A DNA stretch of 64,000 bases, from contig NZ_FOIP01000001.1 of the NCBI RefSeq assembly GCF_900105215.1, positions 1,054,001-1,118,000 of the forward strand, in the 5' to 3' direction. The notes beneath the pieces are model-generated. The model did not search any database, had not been told where the DNA came from, and saw nothing but the letters and a program-made list of their open reading frames with translations. Origin of the DNA: Lacrimispora sphenoides. Lineage in GTDB: Bacteria; Bacillota; Clostridia; Lachnospirales; Lachnospiraceae. Positions 58,862 through 64,000 of the stretch are shown piece after piece (position 1 is the first letter of the stretch; each line of letters begins with the position of its first letter). Position numbers and translations under genes: made by a program.

Positions 58862-60094
58862 TTACGCCTTACTGTCCAAAGCAAGTATGGTTTGATACAA
58901 TACATCCGTTCCTTTTGCAAGTGCCTCGGGAAAAACGTACTCCTCAGGATTATGGGTAATGCCTTTGATGCATGGGACAAACAGCATGGCAGCCGGCCAA
59001 CGTGCAGAAAGTATCATTGCATCGTGCCCTGCTCCACTGTTCATAGTGCGGTAGGAATACCCTAACTGCTCACAGCTTTCCTGAATCATGCTGCACAGAT
59101 GCCCGTCCATTTCAATTGGATCCTGACGGGAATCAATGCGAACCTCAATATCCACATTGCATTCTTTTGCCACTTCTCTGGCCCTTTGCTGAATGAAGGC
59201 AGTCAATTCATCAATATTTGACATCTTACCTGAACGTAAATCTACAGTAAAAATGCATTTAGATGGAATGCAGTTTGAAGAACCCGGCAACAAATCCAAC
59301 TTACCAATTGTGGCAGTAGCACTATGCGCATAATGCTGGGTAGTGTGACACGCGATGTGATTCACTAAACGACATGCACCTGAGGCTGCATCCTGCCGCA
59401 AAGGCATGGGAACCGTTCCTGCATGACCTGCAAAGCCGGTGACCGTTACCGTAAGCCAGGAAATTGCAACGATGTTCTCAACAATGCCAATGTCAATGTT
59501 CTCAGTTTCAAGAACCGGACCCTGCTCATCATGCAATTCTATAAACGCTAAGATTTCGTCGCTTTCCCTATATGACGGACAGACATAGGCAGGCAGATAA
59601 GTACGATTGACTTCCCTTAAAGTGATCCCTTCTGAATCTCGGATTGCATCCAATTCTTTCTCACCGAACACACCGGTTATAAACTTGCTGCCTAAAAGTA
59701 CCTGCCCGAAACGTGTACCTTCCTCTTCCATAGTTCCGACAACCTCAAAAGTATGCCGCAGAGTTATCCCCTTTTCCTTGATCATCCTGACCGCCTCCAG
59801 GGCACATACCGCTCCGGCGATTCCGTCAAAAGCCCCGGCGCACCTCACCGTATCCAAGTGTGAGCCGGACAGAATAGCAGGTAACCCCTTCTCTGTTCCT
59901 TCCAATCTGCCGTATACGTTGCCGATCCCGTCCTCTCTTACAGCCAAACCTGCTTCCTTCATGCGGCTCTTAAAAAAATCTGCTCCTTGTCGGTAGACTT
60001 GTGTAAAACCAATCCTAGTTGTTCCAGCATCACATGGTTCTGAAATACCTTTCAGATTCTCAATGTCCGACTGGATTCGCATCATATCAGCCAT
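58862..60094 (-). CDS. N-carbamoyl-L-amino-acid hydrolase (M20, AtcC/AmaB type)
   Basis: 410 residues. Metal ligands: GSHLDTVRCAGAFDG, EEEGTRFG, the HDEQGPVLE loop, and GAGHDAM. It removes a carbamoyl group from an amino acid, giving the free L-amino acid, ammonia and CO2. It is the first gene of the operon, 68 bp upstream of the ATC hydrolase-type gene. With that gene it would release L-cysteine. Confidence 0.92.
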   Translation of the reverse strand: MADMMRIQSDIENLKGISEPCDAGTTRIGFTQVYRQGADFFKSRMKEAGLAVREDGIGNVYGRLEGTEKGLPAILSGSHLDTVRCAGAFDGIAGAVCALEAVRMIKEKGITLRHTFEVVGTMEEEGTRFGQVLLGSKFITGVFGEKELDAIRDSEGITLREVNRTYLPAYVCPSYRESDEILAFIELHDEQGPVLETENIDIGIVENIVAISWLTVTVTGFAGHAGTVPMPLRQDAASGACRLVNHIACHTTQHYAHSATATIGKLDLLPGSSNCIPSKCIFTVDLRSGKMSNIDELTAFIQQRAREVAKECNVDIEVRIDSRQDPIEMDGHLCSMIQESCEQLGYSYRTMNSGAGHDAMILSARWPAAMLFVPCIKGITHNPEEYVFPEALAKGTDVLYQTILALDSKA

Positions 60095-60171
60095 TTACAT
60101 CAACCTCCTAGATTAACTGTACTATAGTAAATTGACAATTCTAATTTATGAGCTTATAATATCAGAAGCAA

Positions 60172-60204
60172 ACGATAATGCAATGTGAATAACGGCATTA
60201 TCGT
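60172..60204. promoter_or_regulatory. Candidate IclR operator
   Basis: Perfect 10-bp arms ACGATAATGC (60172-60181) and GCATTATCGT (60195-60204), 13-base spacer, in the divergent region between the carbamoylase and IclR genes. Confidence 0.6.
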
Positions 60205-60281
60205 GCAACCATAAAATATTAGTATTAATTTCTAAATACAGCTAATCTATTTTGGTAATTATGACTGAGGGAGAGTGCACT

Positions 60282-61064
60282 ATGAAAGAAGAAGTAAAAA
60301 CTATTCAATCAGTACAGCGAGCAATTGACATCATAAACTGCGTTGGAGATGCGGGACGAAAGATAAGTCTCAAAGAGATTAGCTCGAAACTGGATCTGAA
60401 TATAAACACTACACGGGGACTGGCACAAACACTTCTTGCCAATGGATTCTTATCCAGAGATGTAGAACAGGGAACTTATACCTTAGGGTATGAATTTCTG
60501 ACAAAATCAAAATTGGTGTACCAGCTTCAGATACAGCGTATACGAGATATTGCTCATCCCCGTATGGAGCAGATATCTGAAAAATATAATGTTTCTTCCT
60601 GGCTGCAAATCAGCTTTTACAGAGATATTTATACTGTGGAAACATTGGAAGCACCCAAAACAAGTTATTCCTATACTCCCAAATCTGGTGCAAGCCTTCC
60701 ATTGCATGCGTCTGCGTCAGGTAAACTGCGAATTGCCTATATGCCGGAGAATGAACGGGAAAAGGTTCTGAACACTATATATCTGGAACAATTGACTACG
60801 CAAACAATTACAGATCGAAAAGAATTTGAAAATGTGATTAAGCAGGTGTATTCCCAAGGCTATGCCACTGAGTTTGAGGAAATAGATATGGGAATCAGCA
60901 GCATAGCCGTCCCTATTTTCGACACCCGGGGAGCATTAAGCGGAACCTTAAGTATTGCAGCGCCGTCAGTTAAACTGAACCGTGTCTTTAGCAATATATT
61001 AGTCGATCTCAAAAGGGCAGGTATGTACATCACAGATGGCATTTCAAGCCACCGAAGGATTTAG
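60282..61064 (+). CDS. IclR-family transcriptional regulator
   Basis: 260 residues from ATG 60282 (MKEEVKTIQSVQRAIDIIN), with GAGGGAGAG upstream; the frame opens at 60252. HTH (ISLKEISSKLDLNINTTRGLAQTLLANGFL) and an effector domain with LPLHASASGKLRIAYM and SSIAVPIFDTRGALSGTLSIAAP. It probably controls the divergent carbamoylase/ATC-hydrolase/Nramp operon. Confidence 0.94.
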   Translation: MKEEVKTIQSVQRAIDIINCVGDAGRKISLKEISSKLDLNINTTRGLAQTLLANGFLSRDVEQGTYTLGYEFLTKSKLVYQLQIQRIRDIAHPRMEQISEKYNVSSWLQISFYRDIYTVETLEAPKTSYSYTPKSGASLPLHASASGKLRIAYMPENEREKVLNTIYLEQLTTQTITDRKEFENVIKQVYSQGYATEFEEIDMGISSIAVPIFDTRGALSGTLSIAAPSVKLNRVFSNILVDLKRAGMYITDGISSHRRI

Positions 61065-61292
61065 GCATATGGTTGAATCGGTAAGTTGGGGTATTTATGT
61101 GACCATTTTTACACCGTCTTCGTTAGATACCTTACTTTGTGTTCGAGTTCACTGCATTCCTCATAGCTATAGACTTCTATTGTTCGCGTATAGTCATCTT
61201 GCCTGCATTTTCTGTCCATATTAGAAAAAACCGTCTTCCGTCATGGCAGCGGTAGCCTATCTTCCTCTCTTTCTAATCTTTAGAATATAAAA

Positions 61293-61334
61293 GAGGCAAA
61301 GTTCATAGGTCATTTAGACTTAAAACTTTGCCTC
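61293..61334. terminator. Hairpin between IclR gene and the TIGR04076-like remnant
   Basis: Arms GAGGCAAAGTT/AACTTTGCCTC around a 20-base loop. On the minus strand it is followed by TTTTATATT, fitting a terminator of the YbaN operon; the plus side lacks a T-run. Confidence 0.55.
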
Positions 61335-61484
61335 ACAAATTTGAAATAATTGCGTAGATAGGGGAATTGCCTATTACCGGACGGAAAGTGATAAAGTCGA
61401 AAGTATCACCAACCTTGTGACCTCTGTGGCCTCCCATTTTACCCTTGCGTTCAACTACTGTGATTTAATTTTAGGATTTTTCAT
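61333..61484 (-). pseudogene. Frameshifted small gene, TIGR04076-like
   Basis: ATG 61484 overlaps the YbaN stop (ATGA) behind GGAGG. Frame 1 gives MKNPKIKSQ and stops. Adding one A in the AAA before TCACAG restores a reading KIKITVVERKGKMGG, then HRGHKVGDTFDF and a short end. GHKVGD after a VVERK start fits the TIGR04076 family, which I recall as about 80-100 aa; the C-terminus is also short here. Support is by motif memory. Confidence 0.55.
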
Positions 61485-61891
61485 GAGTCCTCCTGCACTG
61501 TCTTATGAGGTGGTATTTTGCTTGGCATTGTCTTGATTCTGAAAGTAAAATACCACCATTTGAATACCATAATACAAGCAATTCCTGTTCGGAGAGTCCA
61601 TGACGAAATGAGCACCATGGTAATGATTAGGATACAACTCACCGGAATGCACAGGCCGAGCTTTGCCTTCAGCGTCATGGCTCGTGTTCTTACAAACTCC
61701 GCCAAGTATTTCTGATATAGCTTCGTGCCTGTAAACCACTTATGAAACTGTGGCGAACCTTTTGCGAAACAGAAACAAGCCAGCAGATAAAACGGGGTGG
61801 TTGGCAAAATCGGAAGGATAATGCCAACCGTTCCGAGTCCAACCGCCAGAAACCCAATGAACAAAAAGACGAGATTAAGGATTTTCTTCAT
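61481..61891 (-). CDS. YbaN family (DUF454) membrane protein
   Basis: 136-139 residues, start ATG 61891 or 61900. Membrane segments FLFIGFLAVGLGTVGIILPILPTTPFYLLACFCFA, then KAKLGLCIPVSCILIITMVLI. The PTTPFYLLA motif is characteristic. It is the second gene after the flavin protein, whose stop is four bases upstream of 61900. Function not established. Confidence 0.88.
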   Translation of the reverse strand: MKKILNLVFLFIGFLAVGLGTVGIILPILPTTPFYLLACFCFAKGSPQFHKWFTGTKLYQKYLAEFVRTRAMTLKAKLGLCIPVSCILIITMVLISSWTLRTGIACIMVFKWWYFTFRIKTMPSKIPPHKTVQEDS

Positions 61892-61904
61892 ATGCGGCAT
61901 ATCC

Positions 61905-62378
61905 TTAATCGTAGTATTTTCCTGTCATTTCAAGAATCTCTACCTGAATGACTGCTGTTCCTCTTACCATATTTTCAGGCAGCGTAGTCCCTGATAGGTG
62001 AGGGGTATATTTTTTTACGACCTCCATCAGAGCTTCCCTTTTCAGGTCAATATCATCCACCAAGGTAGCCATGCCAGAAAGTATCACACTTTCGTATTTT
62101 GTGTTGGTATCGCAAGCCTTGCCGTCCGGGTCAAGGAGTAAGTCTTGCATTTCATAAGCGGTGATACTTACATGAGGGTCTGCTTTAATGTTGTTAATTT
62201 TTTTACCCTTGGGTAAACCGTGCATATAAATAAAGCCATTGTGATAAACATGGTGCATTGGTATGACATACGGTGTACTATCCTCATTCAGCATAGCAAG
62301 ACTACACGTTGCAGTCCGATTCAGCAAATCCTCCATCCTGTCCTTAGTCATCATATGTGTTTTCATTCTGTGTTGCAT
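61905..62378 (-). CDS. NimA-like pyridoxamine 5'-phosphate oxidase-fold protein
   Basis: 157 residues. RTATCSLAMLNEDSTPYVIPMHHVYHNG, then FIYMHGLPKGKKINNIKADPHVSITAYE. This fold binds FMN or F420-type flavins; related Nim proteins reduce nitroimidazoles. GGAGG is at eight bases. It diverges from a MocR/PdxR regulator, which is often seen next to B6-related genes. Confidence 0.87.
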   Translation of the reverse strand: MQHRMKTHMMTKDRMEDLLNRTATCSLAMLNEDSTPYVIPMHHVYHNGFIYMHGLPKGKKINNIKADPHVSITAYEMQDLLLDPDGKACDTNTKYESVILSGMATLVDDIDLKREALMEVVKKYTPHLSGTTLPENMVRGTAVIQVEILEMTGKYYD

Positions 62379-62492
62379 GATTTATTCCTCCATAATAAGA
62401 TACTTTATTTCTTATCAAGTATATCGTATAATTGTATCTATCGAAAGCGACAATTATCAAATTTTTAATAGGTACAATCAAGGAGAGAACAT

Positions 62493-63899
62493 ATGTTAAT
62501 CATAGACAGGCATTCAGATGAACCGTTATATATGCAAATTTATCATCAACTAAGGGACAAGATTATATCCGGAGAGTTATGCGAGGGAAGCATTCTCCCA
62601 CCTATCAGAACATTGGCCAGTACACTCATAGTTGCAAAAAATACGGTTGACAGTGCATATCAGCAGCTTTGTTCCGAAGGTTATGTTCAAAGCAAGATTG
62701 GCAGCGGCTATAAGGTACAGAAGATAGCGATAAACAACCTTGCTCCGTCCCATATAAAACAAACTGACTTTGAAAAGCCCATTATACAGGAATTAGAAGA
62801 AACATTTACCATACAGTATGATTTCAAATACTGCAGACTTGATATTGAGAATTTCCCCCTTCGTATCTGGCGTAAACTGCTGAACCAGGTATTGCTATCC
62901 GATGAAATTGGGCATATCGCTGATTATCATGAGAAAAAGGGAGATTCAGCACTTCGGGTACAGATTATGAAATATCTCACCAACTCCAGAGGGGTTATTT
63001 GCCGCCCGGAACAAATTATTCTTTGCTCCGGAGCTATGTCAGCCCTGAGTTTAGTCTGCCAGTTGCTCATGCAGGAAACCAACATTGTCGCTGTGGAGGA
63101 CCCCTGCTATGACAGTGCCAGAGAAACCTTCATCAATCATGGTTATGATGTGATGCCTATTGGATTGCAGGATGATGGCATTGATTTGATGAAACTCTCG
63201 GCTTCCGGTACGAAGCTAGTCTATACCACGCCCTCCCATCAGTTCCCAACAGGTATTGTCATGTCAATCAACAAACGGCTCAAGCTGTTAGAATGGGCGG
63301 AGCAGAATCACGCTTATATTATCGAGGACGATTATGACAGTGAGCTTCGTTATAACAGCAGACCAATCCCCTCTATCCATTCCCTCGACAAGAAAGAACA
63401 TGTGATTTATGTCAACACCTTTTCCAAAGTGCTTGCTCCCGGCCTAAGAATGGGTTTTCTCGTTTTGCCGGAGGAATTACTGAAGCATTACCATGCTAAC
63501 TTCTCAAATTATCATTGTTCTATTCCTTGGCTGGAGCAGAAAGTCATGTATCACTTTATCCAGCAGGGACATTGGAATCGGATGCTGAACAAATCCTCTG
63601 TATCCAATAAAAGAAAGCATGATATGTTAATCAGCACAATCCAAAGTCAGATGGCAGGGAGGGTAAACATCCATGGTAAAAATGCCGGTCTGCACATTCT
63701 GCTGGAGGTTCATAATGGGATGTCCGAAAAAGAACTCATTGCGTCAGCACAAAGGGCGGGGGTTGGAGTTTATCCGGTATCCGACTATTGGATGAACCTG
63801 CAAAGCTACTCGGATAATTTGGTTCTCATGGGATATAGCAGTTTATCAGAAGAGGAAATTGTGGACGGTATCACCCGGCTATCCTCCGCTTGGTTTTAG
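62493..63899 (+). CDS. MocR/PdxR-family regulator (GntR plus aminotransferase domain)
   Basis: 468 residues. N-terminal GntR HTH (LYMQIYHQLRDKIISGELCEGSILPPIRTLAS) and a class I aminotransferase-like domain with PLP-Lys in YVNTFSKVLAPGLRMGF and EDDYDSELRY. It senses PLP-linked ligands. It diverges from the NimA-like gene and probably regulates that operon. Confidence 0.94.
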   Translation: MLIIDRHSDEPLYMQIYHQLRDKIISGELCEGSILPPIRTLASTLIVAKNTVDSAYQQLCSEGYVQSKIGSGYKVQKIAINNLAPSHIKQTDFEKPIIQELEETFTIQYDFKYCRLDIENFPLRIWRKLLNQVLLSDEIGHIADYHEKKGDSALRVQIMKYLTNSRGVICRPEQIILCSGAMSALSLVCQLLMQETNIVAVEDPCYDSARETFINHGYDVMPIGLQDDGIDLMKLSASGTKLVYTTPSHQFPTGIVMSINKRLKLLEWAEQNHAYIIEDDYDSELRYNSRPIPSIHSLDKKEHVIYVNTFSKVLAPGLRMGFLVLPEELLKHYHANFSNYHCSIPWLEQKVMYHFIQQGHWNRMLNKSSVSNKRKHDMLISTIQSQMAGRVNIHGKNAGLHILLEVHNGMSEKELIASAQRAGVGVYPVSDYWMNLQSYSDNLVLMGYSSLSEEEIVDGITRLSSAWF

Positions 63900-64000
63900 A
63901 ATATACTGAAAATAAAAAACACTGCCAATAGAATAAATTAGCATTTGCGATGCTTGGAGTAGAAAAATCCCCCGGAGTACAAGAAACAAAATAAAGGGAA

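Overview
The window looks like chromosome of an anaerobic, spore-forming Clostridia, most likely a Lachnospiraceae of the Lacrimispora/Lachnoclostridium type (inferred from protein style; no rRNA or tRNA gene is present). Supporting points are the dipicolinate synthase pair (spore core), the DUF951-rpsF-ssb-rpsR order, GGAGG-type ribosome binding sites throughout, an Asr/Fsr-type siroheme sulfite reductase and many small acetyltransferases. Most of the first 34 kb lies on the minus strand.

Layout. 1-1.8 kb: a two-component system (kinase cut by the window edge). 2.2-5.9 kb: a beta-glucoside PTS, 6-phospho-beta-glucosidase and RpiR regulator. 6-8.3 kb: acetyltransferases and a small STAS-like protein. 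8.5-18.3 kb: a nine-gene nucleoside scavenging operon (two nucleoside hydrolases, MATE transporter, BMP-type ABC importer, PfkB kinase, DeoD). Diverging from it at 18.6-21.8 kb is a LacI regulator fused to a complete ribokinase, then an M20 amidohydrolase. 21.8-25.6 kb: a decaying accessory patch. It holds three genes broken by in-frame stop codons, an intact Phd antitoxin, and a degraded copy of the rpsR 3' end about 2.7 kb from the real one. 25.6-27.0 kb: rpsR-ssb-rpsF and DUF951. 27-34 kb: aldo/keto reductase, acetyltransferases, an AraC regulator, a Crh-like HPr paralogue and a chemoreceptor. 34.2-36.7 kb: dapA diverging from dpaA-dpaB. 36.8-42.2 kb: an AraC regulator with a large GH39-like C-terminus, then two membrane proteins with an AbgB-like amidohydrolase. 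42.3-45.5 kb: an acetyltransferase, a double-LysM protein and a phosphodiesterase.

45.5-56.8 kb is a sulfur/siroheme region. A minus-strand hemA-sirC-hemC-cobA/hemD-hemL operon faces, across a LysR gene, a plus-strand set: CoA-disulfide-reductase-like flavoprotein, siroheme sulfite reductase, YeiH-type transporter and CbiK-type chelatase. Together these would make siroheme and reduce sulfite. hemB is missing; only about 19 C-terminal codons remain, joined to hemL. 57-61 kb: an Nramp transporter, an ATC-hydrolase-family protein, an N-carbamoyl-amino-acid hydrolase and a divergent IclR regulator, which together suggest release of L-cysteine from a thiazoline precursor. 61.3-63.9 kb: a frameshifted small gene, YbaN, a NimA-like flavin protein and a divergent MocR/PdxR regulator.

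Most notable: the LacI-ribokinase fusion beside the nucleoside operon, the scarred hemB locus, the cysteine-release operon, the AbgB-like system with two uncharacterised membrane proteins, and the rpsR-tail duplication with its associated dispersed terminator-like repeat. Functions come from reading motifs; no database search was possible.
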